Shown here piece after piece: positions 45,442 through 54,073 of a DNA stretch of 64,000 nt (position 1 is its first letter; every line of letters begins with the position of its first letter). Below the pieces are notes generated by a model. It saw nothing but the letters and a program-made list of their open reading frames with translations. It did not search any database and was not told where the DNA came from. The DNA lies in the NCBI GenBank assembly GCA_016840945.1, contig JAEORJ010000093.1:1-64000 (forward strand), written 5' to 3'. Made by a program: the position numbers and the translations under genes. The DNA comes from Candidatus Gerdarchaeota archaeon. Its GTDB lineage: Archaea > Asgardarchaeota > Heimdallarchaeia > JABLTI01.

Positions 45442-45470
45442 AGGGTGTTTATCACCCTTCTTTCTTTTTT
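45442..45470 (+). terminator. Hairpin plus T-rich tail
   Basis: AGGGTG (45442-45447) pairs with CACCCT (45453-45458) around TTTAT, followed by a T-rich tract to 45470. Confidence 0.6.
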
Positions 45471-45492
45471 ATAATATTAAAATAACTAAGTT

Positions 45493-47313
45493 TTATTCTT
45501 TAATAAATTCATAATACTTTCTGATAAAATCATCCCATTGTGATAGCTGTAATAGTAACTTCTCTTGTTGTAATGTTATTTTCTCAGCTAATCTGTATAA
45601 TCCCTCATCATCAGCTATTTTTCGAGTGTCAACTAGAAGAGTTCTGGCTTTTTTTAGATCTAGGTCAACCATCGATTTCTGCGCTTTTAACCAATGAGTT
45701 ATAATGTGTAAATTATTTGCTTCTAGCCGTAAGTGGTAGATGTTCTGTAATTTCGCTAATTCTGTTAGTTCGTCAACATAAAATTCCATTTCTTGTAATA
45801 TTTGAGTATCACCTGATATAGCAAATTCATTCATCAATAATTCACATAAATTAATGAGTGCTACAATAGTAAAATCATGTTTTGTTAATTTCTTTTTGAC
45901 AACCTCAATTAAAATATCAATAGCTTTTATCCAATCTCTAGGTCTGGTGCTTGCTTTTAATATTAATGCTTTAGCGGCTTGGCGAATTTGTTCTAGGTAG
46001 ATAGTTTGATATTTATTAGCTAATATTTCTAATTCTTGTAGATATTTGTTATACATATTTTTATTATTTTTATCTATCGAAATTTGGATGAGAATAAAAT
46101 AAGATTGAGCAATCTCGTTTGGAGAGACCAAAACTTTCAAACCTTTTTCAATATACTCAATAGCTAGATTGTACTCACCTTTTACATGATAGGTCCTTCC
46201 CATAGTCTTAAAAACTAATGCTTGATGACCGACATTTGTATTCTCTTTAAAACCTTCAAGAACCGCAAAGCAGATCTCCAAAACTTGATCAAATTTGCCT
46301 TTATCAAAAAGCATTGGTGCCAAACGAACTGATAAAACCATTGAACGAAAGATATCATCTCTCTCTTTTACTAAAGCTATTGCTTCATTCATATACTCAA
46401 TTGCTTTATCAAGTGATCCCTCTATTCGTTCTATCGCTGCTAATCCATCTAAATAAAGAGCTTGCCCCCATAATGCCGTGTTTTTCTTTAAAGATGGTAA
46501 AACTTCTTTGACTAATGGAATAGCTTTATCCCATTCCCCAAGACTATAATATAACGCCGCCTTCCAGTAAATCATTTGTGTTGTGTCTTGACCATGTTTT
46601 TTCATCAATTCAATGGTTTGGTCACAATATTTCATTGATTGGTTGACATCACCAATCACACCATAACCTTCTGCTAATCTAAAGCTAAAAAGCTGTATAA
46701 ATTGATTATAATTTATTTCCTCTGCTAATTCTAATCCCTTAGTATAGTAGTTAATTGATTCACGTACTTTTGCTGCTTGAAATTCATTGTTCCCTAGTAA
46801 TTCATATAAACTCAACCTAAGTTGTATATCAGATAATGTTTCAGCAATAGTTAAACTATGATTAGCTGCTTCTCGAGCTAATTGATTTTGCCCCATCATG
46901 TTATAATTATAACCTTTTAGAAAAAGTAACCAGGCTTTAGCTAGTCTAAAATCATTACTACTTTGAAATTTATTTTCAAATGAGTTTTCTGCTTCTTCAA
47001 TAATATTATTTGATTTCTTAAATTGCTCACCAATTCTTAAACAAAAGGCTTTTGCATAAAAGGCACTTAACAATAATAATGAATTATCAATTAATTCACA
47101 TTCAGTAATCAGCTGCTCTATTAATTCTAAATTTTTATCCCATGGTTGTTCAGAAGGAACAAAGCATGCCTTGATTAATTGTAATCGGATAGTTGTTTCT
47201 CGTTTATGTTTTTTCATTTCAAATTTTGCTAGACTTTTAGATGTTTCTTCATATTGGCCACTATTCCTAAGTAAAAGGATTTTTTGCAGCTCCTTATTAT
47301 CCCCCGCAAGCAT
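45493..47313 (-). CDS. Large TPR-repeat protein
   Basis: 606 residues, made of tandem tetratricopeptide-like repeats along most of its length: for example NHSLTIAETLSDIQLRLSLYELLGN, DKAIPLVKEVLPSLKK, DKAIEYMNEAIALVKERDD and YNLAIEYIEKGLKVL. No DNA-binding, kinase or membrane domain seen, so it is probably a cytosolic scaffold, like the TPR parts of MalT or LuxR-type regulators without the output domain. It is the only large gene between the two units sharing the GTATTGTCTTAAGAC operator. Confidence 0.85.
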   Translation of the reverse strand: MLAGDNKELQKILLLRNSGQYEETSKSLAKFEMKKHKRETTIRLQLIKACFVPSEQPWDKNLELIEQLITECELIDNSLLLLSAFYAKAFCLRIGEQFKKSNNIIEEAENSFENKFQSSNDFRLAKAWLLFLKGYNYNMMGQNQLAREAANHSLTIAETLSDIQLRLSLYELLGNNEFQAAKVRESINYYTKGLELAEEINYNQFIQLFSFRLAEGYGVIGDVNQSMKYCDQTIELMKKHGQDTTQMIYWKAALYYSLGEWDKAIPLVKEVLPSLKKNTALWGQALYLDGLAAIERIEGSLDKAIEYMNEAIALVKERDDIFRSMVLSVRLAPMLFDKGKFDQVLEICFAVLEGFKENTNVGHQALVFKTMGRTYHVKGEYNLAIEYIEKGLKVLVSPNEIAQSYFILIQISIDKNNKNMYNKYLQELEILANKYQTIYLEQIRQAAKALILKASTRPRDWIKAIDILIEVVKKKLTKHDFTIVALINLCELLMNEFAISGDTQILQEMEFYVDELTELAKLQNIYHLRLEANNLHIITHWLKAQKSMVDLDLKKARTLLVDTRKIADDEGLYRLAEKITLQQEKLLLQLSQWDDFIRKYYEFIKE

Positions 47314-47430
47314 GATTGATCAACTCATTATTTGCTGAAAAGTTTAGTTGCTCTAAACATATATCTGTGATTAATTTGATAAATATTTTTTATAAATTCA
47401 ATTAAGAATTACTTTTGGCATTAAATTCTC

Positions 47431-47586
47431 TTAAAAATTATTTTTTCCCTGCCTTCTTTCAAGTTTAGCTACTCTTTCTTCTAATTCTTTTATTCTCTTT
47501 TTTTTACGTTCATAATATGCTCTCTGCCTTTCTGCATTAGTAGCATACTTCCTTGGGCGTCCACCTCTTTTTTTATTCTCTGTCAT
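47431..47586 (-). CDS. Small basic AT-hook-like protein with coiled coil (51 residues)
   Basis: Short protein starting MTENKKRGGRPRKYATNAE and continuing as a basic helix and a coiled coil (ELEERVAKLERRQ). GGRPRKYA is AT-hook-like, and the AERQRAYYERKKKR segment resembles the small GRPRKYA-type proteins found across microbes and phages. DNA binding is likely. It is divergent from the DUF169 gene, 62 bases from its TATA box, so it is a candidate binder of the adjoining palindrome; that is inference. Confidence 0.65.
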   Translation of the reverse strand: MTENKKRGGRPRKYATNAERQRAYYERKKKRIKELEERVAKLERRQGKNNF

Positions 47587-47647
47587 CTAGCTCACAGTAG
47601 TTACATATCTCTAATGATTAAAAAGGGTTATGTCTTATTACAAAACA

Positions 47648-47694
47648 TTTATAAATTATGTAAGGTAGTATTGTCTTAAGACGATTGCGGAGGG
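47648..47694 (+). promoter_or_regulatory. TATA box, operator and RBS of the DUF169 gene
   Basis: TTTATAA (47648-47654), then GTATTGTCTTAAGACGATTG (47668-47687), which differs from the operator at 44791 only near the right end, then GGAGGG (47689-47694). TATA-to-operator distance is 20 bases in both copies. Confidence 0.65.
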
Positions 47695-47699
47695 TTATT

Positions 47700-48524
47700 A
47701 TGACTGAAAAAATTTCTGAAATTCAATTGGAAAGAATTCCAGTTGGTATAAAATATTTAAAGGAAAATGAGATGCCAGAAAACTTTGACACAATAGAAAA
47801 TCCTAAAGTTAGATCTTTTTGTGATGGATTAAGATTATTACATGAGAATAATTATCCTAATGGAGTGATCATTACTTTAGATAAAATCAAAGCCTGCAAG
47901 TGGTGTCCAGTTGGACTTGGATTAAAAACACCTCAAAATGGCATAGAGAAGAAAATAGAACCATTGTTTGAGGAATTGAATAAAGGAATTCATATTTTCA
48001 ATCTTACTGATGCTGTAAGAGAGCCAGACATTGTTTCAGTTATTGCCAAAAGTGAAAATGCTGAACAAATAATTAATACTGTTGGCTTGGAAAATTTCAC
48101 TAAAGAATATATTGATGAGCTTACATTTTCAGCTATATCACAATATACTGATGTGGAATTTCCTTCTAAACATGTTGAAAGAAAACGTAAAAGACATTTG
48201 CGAAGTATTAAGTTATTTCAATGGTTGTTTGCTTCAAAATTGATAAGCAATAGAGTTATGAATCGATTTCTAACTTTTATGCTAAAGCAATATCCATTCT
48301 CAAGAATGATGGATCCAATTTTAAGAAAATATAGTACAGGTATGTCATTTTGCTATTCAACTTCAGCCATTCCTTTGACAACTCAAAAAGCAAACGTTGT
48401 TTTCGCAGAAACTGGTGGAATTGGTTGGGGTGGTATTTCAAAAGATGACATGATTTTTGGAATGCCATACTCATTATACAAGACATTTGAATCTAAAGCT
48501 ACTATTGTGAGTAATAGTGAATAA
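47700..48524 (+). CDS. DUF169 family protein
   Basis: 274 residues. The family's motifs are visible: an N-terminal IKACKWCPVGLGLK with paired Cys, and a C-terminal segment containing FAETGGIGWGGISKDDMIFGMPYSLY. The family's function is unknown; members often occur in anaerobic archaea and bacteria near redox or metal genes. The paired Cys may bind metal or haem (inference). ATG 47700 is set by GGAGGG five bases upstream; the upstream TTG 47685 lies in the operator. It shares its promoter layout with the gene at 44824. Confidence 0.8.
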   Translation: MTEKISEIQLERIPVGIKYLKENEMPENFDTIENPKVRSFCDGLRLLHENNYPNGVIITLDKIKACKWCPVGLGLKTPQNGIEKKIEPLFEELNKGIHIFNLTDAVREPDIVSVIAKSENAEQIINTVGLENFTKEYIDELTFSAISQYTDVEFPSKHVERKRKRHLRSIKLFQWLFASKLISNRVMNRFLTFMLKQYPFSRMMDPILRKYSTGMSFCYSTSAIPLTTQKANVVFAETGGIGWGGISKDDMIFGMPYSLYKTFESKATIVSNSE

Positions 48525-48646
48525 TTCACTAAAGTCATTTGATGCAATGAAAAAAACTATTGTAAGAATTAATCTCTGACTCCTTTCTCTTGTTTTTAAT
48601 TCTTTTTTTAATTTAAATTCCTAGCAGATATTATTGTTTAAAACAA

Positions 48647-49480
48647 TTATAATGATTGGCAATTGGTGCAAATATAAGCTGAAGAACCATCAACACTCAA
48701 TTTTGTTATAGCTGTACCACAATTTGGACAAGGTTTATCTTTGGTATCTTTGCCTAGAAGTGTTTTATAATCACCTTGCTTATCATAAATATCAATCTCA
48801 GTATCTCTACCTTTTTTCTTGATAGCTTCTTTCATGATTGCTTTCATAGAAGTAAACAATGCTTCACGTTCAATTTCTGTTAAATCCGGAACTTTTCGTT
48901 TTGGATGAATTTTTGCTTTAAAGAAGATATCTTGTAAATAACCATTTCCAATACCACAAATGTATTTTTGTCCAACAAAGAAGGTCTTGCTGCTTTTATC
49001 ATGGTGATTCAATAATTCATTGAATTTATTAAAATCTAATTTATCATCAAGTGGTTCTATTCCAGGATTGCTCAGATATTTATGACCGTCATAATGCTCT
49101 TGTGTTTCTACTTTAAAGAATCCCCAAGCAATAATTCTAACTGTGAGCATACTATTGTCATTAAAAACAAGTTTGACCGTATATTTTTCTGGTAGGGTAC
49201 TAGTATACTTGTGATATAAGATCTGTCCGCTGGTTTCAAAATCTATTAAAACAACTCGATTTGAAGGTTTTAATTCAAAGTAAAAATATTTCCCTTTACT
49301 TCTTACCTTCTCAATTATTTGTTTAATTAATCGTTCCTCAAATTCCTTTGGCGTCAAATACATAAATCCTTGCTTGACTAATCCCTGAAAATTATCCATG
49401 GCAATTCTAGTTATTTCTTTACCTACAATTTCATTCTGTAATTGTTCTACAATATTCACAACTTCTGGATATTCTAACAT
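48647..49480 (-). CDS. Fpg/Nei-family DNA glycosylase-like protein lacking Pro2
   Basis: 278 residues. Begins MLEYPEV, aligned with the usual MPELPEV, so the catalytic Pro2 is Leu; Glu3 is kept. CGIGNGYLQDIFFKAKIHP is the helix-two-turn-helix motif, and CPNCGTAITKL...YICTNCQ is the zinc finger that binds damaged DNA. The GGGG five bases before ATG 49480 favours this start over 49510, which would add ten residues. A divergent Fpg-like subfamily with an altered position 2 exists; repair activity may be modified or lost. Confidence 0.85.
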   Translation of the reverse strand: MLEYPEVVNIVEQLQNEIVGKEITRIAMDNFQGLVKQGFMYLTPKEFEERLIKQIIEKVRSKGKYFYFELKPSNRVVLIDFETSGQILYHKYTSTLPEKYTVKLVFNDNSMLTVRIIAWGFFKVETQEHYDGHKYLSNPGIEPLDDKLDFNKFNELLNHHDKSSKTFFVGQKYICGIGNGYLQDIFFKAKIHPKRKVPDLTEIEREALFTSMKAIMKEAIKKKGRDTEIDIYDKQGDYKTLLGKDTKDKPCPNCGTAITKLSVDGSSAYICTNCQSL

Positions 49481-49770
49481 CTTTACCCCGATCCTATGAT
49501 AGAATTTCATATCTAAATCAAATCTTTATTGCTAAAAATGATTAATATTAGAGATAGACGAAAGTAAATATGATTTTACTATTGATTTTGATCTAACTAT
49601 TCATCTATGTAGTATAAATAGAGAACAATAGTATAAGTTCAATATTTTAAAATGGGCAGCTGCGTATTGTGTTATATATTAATGATCAGATTGGTTGGAA
49701 GCCTAATAGATTTGATGTAAAAAATGATGGTCTCTAAGCAATAATTGATTTGATCATAAAATTATAATTT

Positions 49771-50817
49771 CTATAATTGATTGATCTTCTCTAGTAGTTC
49801 CTCTCGAGTAAATTCATAAATATCAATTGTAAAGGCTGGTTTATGTTGTAAAATTCTATTAATTCGTAACATATATTCATTGCTTCCTGCATTGCCCGTT
49901 CTCCAAAACTTACCAAGTTTTTCTTGTAATAATTTGTTTAACATTTGATACTTGAGAGCTAACCCTAACCCATTACCTCTATGATCTTTTAATATACCAG
50001 TATCTTCTTGTAACACAATTCCAGGTATGTATTTGTTAACTATAGAACAAGTTAATCCAATAGGTGAACCAGTTTCTTTATGAACTGCCACAAAAGTCAT
50101 TATACGGTCGCCCATAAGCAAATTGCGTTGTTGCATTATTTGGTATCTTTCAGGTGTAAGTACATCGTCTTCATAGGATAGTTCCTCTCGAGGCATGTCA
50201 TTCCATATTTTTTCCACCATCTTAACATACTGTTCTAAATTAAAATAGAATATTGCGCCGTTATTTTCAAAATATATTATGTCATAACCTTTTTCCAAAG
50301 CTAATTTTCTTTGTTTTTCAGCTTCTTTTTTAACTTCATCAGCATTGAATTTTGTTAGATCGCTTTTACTTATTACTTCTTGATAGTTTTTCTTTTCTTT
50401 TAATTTACCAACGAAATATTTGCCATCTGTATCCTCAAAAATTTCAGTTGAAATTTTAGTTATCTGAGGAGGAAGATCTTCTAAAACTTTCAGTAATATT
50501 TTAGTGCCAATCTTTTTTCTTCGATGTTCTTTTGCTACATAAATCCAGAAATAACCTTGATCGAGATTATCATATTTGATATTGTAACTGAAATAACCAT
50601 AACCAAGTAACTTATCATTCTTATCAATAGCTAATGTGTAAATTCTTTTTGATTCCTCAGGTTCAGATATTGCCCAGTTTAGTCTAAAGAATTCTATTTC
50701 AGGAGGATCATCTTTTAAAATTTCGTGATGATTTTTTTGCATTAATTGAAATAGTTGCTCTAAGTATTTAGCCGGTATGTTAATTTTTGAACCTTGAATG
50801 AAGGTTATCTCAGACAT
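49771..50817 (-). CDS. Tandem GNAT-family acetyltransferase, paralog of the gene at 4827
   Basis: 348 residues with two acetyltransferase domains. The first has EHRRKKIGTKILLKVL, where the acetyl-CoA loop reads RRKKIG. The second has DHRGNGLGLALKYQML and the ending MLRINRILQHKPAFTIDIYEF, equivalent to the paralog's ending. Same length and architecture as 4827, so an old duplication. The substrate is unknown. ATG start, minus strand, 167 bases from the divergent gene at 50984. Confidence 0.85.
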   Translation of the reverse strand: MSEITFIQGSKINIPAKYLEQLFQLMQKNHHEILKDDPPEIEFFRLNWAISEPEESKRIYTLAIDKNDKLLGYGYFSYNIKYDNLDQGYFWIYVAKEHRRKKIGTKILLKVLEDLPPQITKISTEIFEDTDGKYFVGKLKEKKNYQEVISKSDLTKFNADEVKKEAEKQRKLALEKGYDIIYFENNGAIFYFNLEQYVKMVEKIWNDMPREELSYEDDVLTPERYQIMQQRNLLMGDRIMTFVAVHKETGSPIGLTCSIVNKYIPGIVLQEDTGILKDHRGNGLGLALKYQMLNKLLQEKLGKFWRTGNAGSNEYMLRINRILQHKPAFTIDIYEFTREELLEKINQL

Positions 50818-50983
50818 TTTTGTTCACTATCTATCGCCTAAATTCAAGTGTTTATTTATTCTTTGATTACCTTGGATTAATGCTGGAAATGATTGTTCCT
50901 AAATAGATAGGTTCATAATTGAAAACTAGTCATAATTCTTCAGAAGATGAGAATCATCTAATTTTAATTGGAAGTAAATTACT

Positions 50984-51844
50984 TTGAAAAATAAATCCCT
51001 TGAGGTTCCTCAAATTCCAAAAATTCTAACTAAGCGTTTTAATAAAATCAACGATCCAAATTATTCTTTATTTGAAAATGAATTACGAAGCCACCGTTTT
51101 ATGAAGAATTTCACACTTTATGGTTTGGCTATTGGTTTACCTCTTTTTATCATAGGATTGTATGTAATTATCCGTCACTCTATTTTAGGAATTATACCAT
51201 TGACTTTTGGTGGCTTAGGAGTTATGGTAATGATTTACTTACCAATAATGTTGATCGATAGAAAAAAATTCAATACCATTTTGCATTTGAAAGAAACAAA
51301 ACAAATGGATAAATTACTAGAGTTAGCTAAGAAGTATAGTATTTCTTTTGGTTATCTAGACCAAGAACTAGCTCGATTATCTACATATGCATTAATTGAT
51401 TTTAGATCACCTGAAATTGCTATTATATTAGCTGATAGATTCCAATTTCAACAATTATCGCAAGTTCGAGCTTTACTTCCAGCTTTCTATCTTTTAGCAA
51501 AAAAAATGGGTTATCAAGACCATATTACACTTTTCCAAGCAATAACTTCTGGTAGAAAGTTGTCCACTGAAGAAGTTATAGTTGATAACATTGACAAAGA
51601 AGTTGTAATCCCTATAACTAAAGTTTATTTCTTGGAGGAAATACCTGTATATGCCAAATGTATGGTATCAGGGTTAAGATTAGATTTCTATCAAGATATT
51701 GTAGTGGTATGTCCATATTGTTCTGCTTTTGCAAAGAAAGACTTACTGGCTGCTTGGTTGAAAGAAAAGAATAGCTGTCCTGTTTGTCAAAGAGAATTAA
51801 CAATAGATGATTGCCCAGAAGTGCGATTGCCAACATCGAAGTAA
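50984..51844 (+). CDS. Membrane protein with RING/zinc-ribbon-like C-terminus
   Basis: 286 residues. Two membrane helices at about 44-63 and 68-90, then a helical cytosolic part, then a zinc-binding tail: Cys226, CPYC (243-246) and CPVC (265-268), with KKDLLAAWLK between. The CPYC-WL-CPVC layout recalls RING or treble-clef fingers of ubiquitin ligases, but the first metal pair is incomplete (C-M-V-S) and the central His is missing. In Asgard archaea ubiquitin-like systems are known; a link here is only inferred. TTG 50984 is the only start; GGAAG lies upstream. Confidence 0.6.
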   Translation: MKNKSLEVPQIPKILTKRFNKINDPNYSLFENELRSHRFMKNFTLYGLAIGLPLFIIGLYVIIRHSILGIIPLTFGGLGVMVMIYLPIMLIDRKKFNTILHLKETKQMDKLLELAKKYSISFGYLDQELARLSTYALIDFRSPEIAIILADRFQFQQLSQVRALLPAFYLLAKKMGYQDHITLFQAITSGRKLSTEEVIVDNIDKEVVIPITKVYFLEEIPVYAKCMVSGLRLDFYQDIVVVCPYCSAFAKKDLLAAWLKEKNSCPVCQRELTIDDCPEVRLPTSK

Positions 51845-51864
51845 GATTATAAAATCTTTACTTC
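51838..51864. terminator. Bidirectional hairpin across two stop codons
   Basis: GAAGTAAGATT (51838-51848) pairs with AATCTTTACTTC (51853-51864) with one bulge. It includes the stop codon of each of the convergent genes. Confidence 0.5.
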
Positions 51865-52229
51865 CTAATTCGTGGATCACCAACTATCTGGATAGAATTA
51901 CCTTCTGAATCTTTAATATTGAAATAGGAAACATTATTCGGATTATCGAATATCTCTGTTGGTTGTAATCCAATTTGCTTTAAATACTCATGACTTTCTT
52001 CTAAATTTTCCACATCGAGAGTAAGTATACCCCAACTTGGTGGTTTTTGAGTTGCTGATGTTTTGAGGTTTAAACCTAAACGCACATCTCCTGGTAATTG
52101 TATTTCACACCAACCAACTTCCTCACCAATAAAAAAAGCCACCTCAAAATCAAAAGTTTCTTTATAGAAATCTTTTGCTCGAATTAAATTATCAACAGCG
52201 ATTTGAAAATAAACACGTCTAATTTTCAT
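51858..52229 (-). CDS. VOC/glyoxalase-fold protein
   Basis: 123 residues of the vicinal-oxygen-chelate fold. VYFQIAVDNLIRAKDFYKETFDFEV opens the fold, and WGILTLDVENLEESHEYLKQIG plus VSYFNIKDSEGNSIQIVGD close it; the late Asp-Ser-Glu-Gly-Asn is the family's DPDGN motif. Metal ligands are only partly visible, so enzyme, dioxygenase or binding protein are all possible. ATG 52229 is used; TTG 52244 adds five residues. Confidence 0.85.
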   Translation of the reverse strand: MKIRRVYFQIAVDNLIRAKDFYKETFDFEVAFFIGEEVGWCEIQLPGDVRLGLNLKTSATQKPPSWGILTLDVENLEESHEYLKQIGLQPTEIFDNPNNVSYFNIKDSEGNSIQIVGDPRIRK

Positions 52230-52385
52230 AGGATTATCATTCAAAAATTTACACCACAGTAAAATGTATTGTTAGCAGGAATATTAACTATTCTGATTAA
52301 TCATACTTTAATTTTATATTTGCTGGATACCATTATATATGAAAATGAGTATTTATACTACATATTTTTGTAGAGATGTATAGAC

Positions 52386-53270
52386 TTGGATAATCGTTTG
52401 AATAATGCTGATATACGTGATTTACTCAATGAGTTATTGTTAAAATTAGAGGATGAACCAAATAATACTGATTTGTTAAATTCCGCAGGAGTTTATTTTT
52501 CTGTTCTAGGTGAAAAAGAAAATGCTATAGAATATTACAAGAAAGCTCTCGAGATAAATGATAATTTGGGTGAAACATGGTATAATTTAGGACTTATTTA
52601 TCAAGATAATTTTGAGCTTGATGATGCAATAGATTGTTATGAAAAAGCCTTAGCTATTCTCCCAGAAAGCTTCTATATCTATAATAATTTAGGATTAGCT
52701 TATTACCATAAAGCGGATGATGAAAAAGCTGTAGAGATTTTCATGAAAGCTTTAAATTTTGTTAAAGATGACTATATGATTTTCTATAATTTAGGATTAG
52801 CTTTAACACAATTAGATCGTCTACAAGAAGCGAAAGAAAATTATGAAAAATCATTGAAATTAATTGAACAAGCAGATGAAACAGATAAAATTTTCCTAAA
52901 AGAACAAAAGATAAAGGTAATGCATAATTTAGCTACCACTTTATTAGAAATGGATGAGATAGAAAAGGCAATTCCTTATTTGCAACAAGTATTAGAATTA
53001 CATCCTAAAAGTATTGATGCTTTGGGTGATATTGGCGTTTGCTATAGTCTGCTAGGTGAACACCAAAAGGCAATAGATTACTATGCTAAAATATTGGAGC
53101 TAGATTCTAATGATTCATTAGCGCTGTATAATATTGCAATTGAATATGTTGAGCTTGAAAATATTACTAAAGCATTGGATTATCTCTATAAAGCTAAAAA
53201 AGCAGCTGGTGAAGTTTGGTTAGCTGGGCGAATAGATAATAAGATCGATGCATTAAAAGGGAAATTCTAG
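52386..53270 (+). CDS. TPR-repeat protein
   Basis: 294 residues, nearly all tetratricopeptide repeats of the canonical 34-residue type (ENAIEYYKKALEINDNLGETWYNLG, DDAIDCYEKALAILPESFYIYNNLG, EKAIPYLQQVLELHPKSIDALGDIG). At least seven units, no other domain. Scaffold for protein complexes; partner unknown. TTG start 52386 because no ATG lies upstream in frame. AAAAGGGA (53255-53262) pairs with TCCCTTTT (53280-53287) across the stop codon. Confidence 0.88.
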   Translation: MDNRLNNADIRDLLNELLLKLEDEPNNTDLLNSAGVYFSVLGEKENAIEYYKKALEINDNLGETWYNLGLIYQDNFELDDAIDCYEKALAILPESFYIYNNLGLAYYHKADDEKAVEIFMKALNFVKDDYMIFYNLGLALTQLDRLQEAKENYEKSLKLIEQADETDKIFLKEQKIKVMHNLATTLLEMDEIEKAIPYLQQVLELHPKSIDALGDIGVCYSLLGEHQKAIDYYAKILELDSNDSLALYNIAIEYVELENITKALDYLYKAKKAAGEVWLAGRIDNKIDALKGKF

Positions 53271-53366
53271 TATTATAAATCCCTTTTGATCAACGATATT
53301 CTCTAGGTCTAATTTACATCATACAAAAGATATTAAATTTAAAATCAAATGGAATTTTGAATAGTA

Positions 53367-53996
53367 ATGTCTGATAACAATGACCTATTTCCAGTTGAAG
53401 ATTTAATGAACTATTTCTTTATGCTTACCGAAGAGCATTTGAAGACAAAATACCCTGAATATGAAGCAAAAGAAATCATCTCTGAATTTAAACAGATTTT
53501 TAGAGAATTAATAGTCCAATATAGCAGTGATCCAATAAAACAAAATGACGCTATAAATCCCATTTTTCTTATTGCACTACATGATTCTCAACCAAATCTA
53601 TCTCGGGAAGAATTATTGGAGCAAATGCTAAGCGTTTATCGGAAATTATTGGAAGATATCCTCTTATCTCAAAATATTGGCTTAGCTACAAGTGATAATC
53701 CATGGAAAACCTTCGTAAAAGCTACTAAGGATGCTAATAAACAGTTATATGAAAATGAATTTTTCCAATGTCAAACAGTCGTTGAAAATGAACAAGAATT
53801 TGGCTTTAATATTAACCGTTGTATATATTATGAGATCTTTGTTGAAAACAATCATAAAGAGTTAGCTCCCTTACTTTGCGAATATGATTATATTTTAGCT
53901 GATAATTTGAGAGAATGGTTGATATTTAATAGAGATGAGACAATAGCTAACGGATTTGAAAAGTGTACTTTTCGTTATTATCTGAAGAAAAGCTAA
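53367..53996 (+). CDS. L-2-amino-thiazoline-4-carboxylate hydrolase-like protein
   Basis: 209 residues. The C-terminal half has the ATC-hydrolase family signature: FGFNINRCIYYEIF, APLLCEYDYILADNL and FEKCTFRYYLKK, each with a conserved Cys. The true role of most members is unknown, the name coming from cysteine-forming enzymes of a Pseudomonas pathway. The helical N-terminal half may be a dimerisation part. Lone gene between the TPR gene and the AAC(3)-like gene on the same strand, 97 and 78 bases away. Confidence 0.75.
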   Translation: MSDNNDLFPVEDLMNYFFMLTEEHLKTKYPEYEAKEIISEFKQIFRELIVQYSSDPIKQNDAINPIFLIALHDSQPNLSREELLEQMLSVYRKLLEDILLSQNIGLATSDNPWKTFVKATKDANKQLYENEFFQCQTVVENEQEFGFNINRCIYYEIFVENNHKELAPLLCEYDYILADNLREWLIFNRDETIANGFEKCTFRYYLKKS

Positions 53997-54073
53997 TCAA
54001 AATTAATCCTATCTAGTGATTATACTTTAAAATGCCTTTTTTTATCAAATTTCTAAAATGTGGTGTATTATTC

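Noticed and set aside
49653..49721. 22-codon ORF MGSCVLCYILM... preceded by TATAAATA
   Set aside because: A TATA box alone in an AT-rich gap is weak; no ribosome site or homology.
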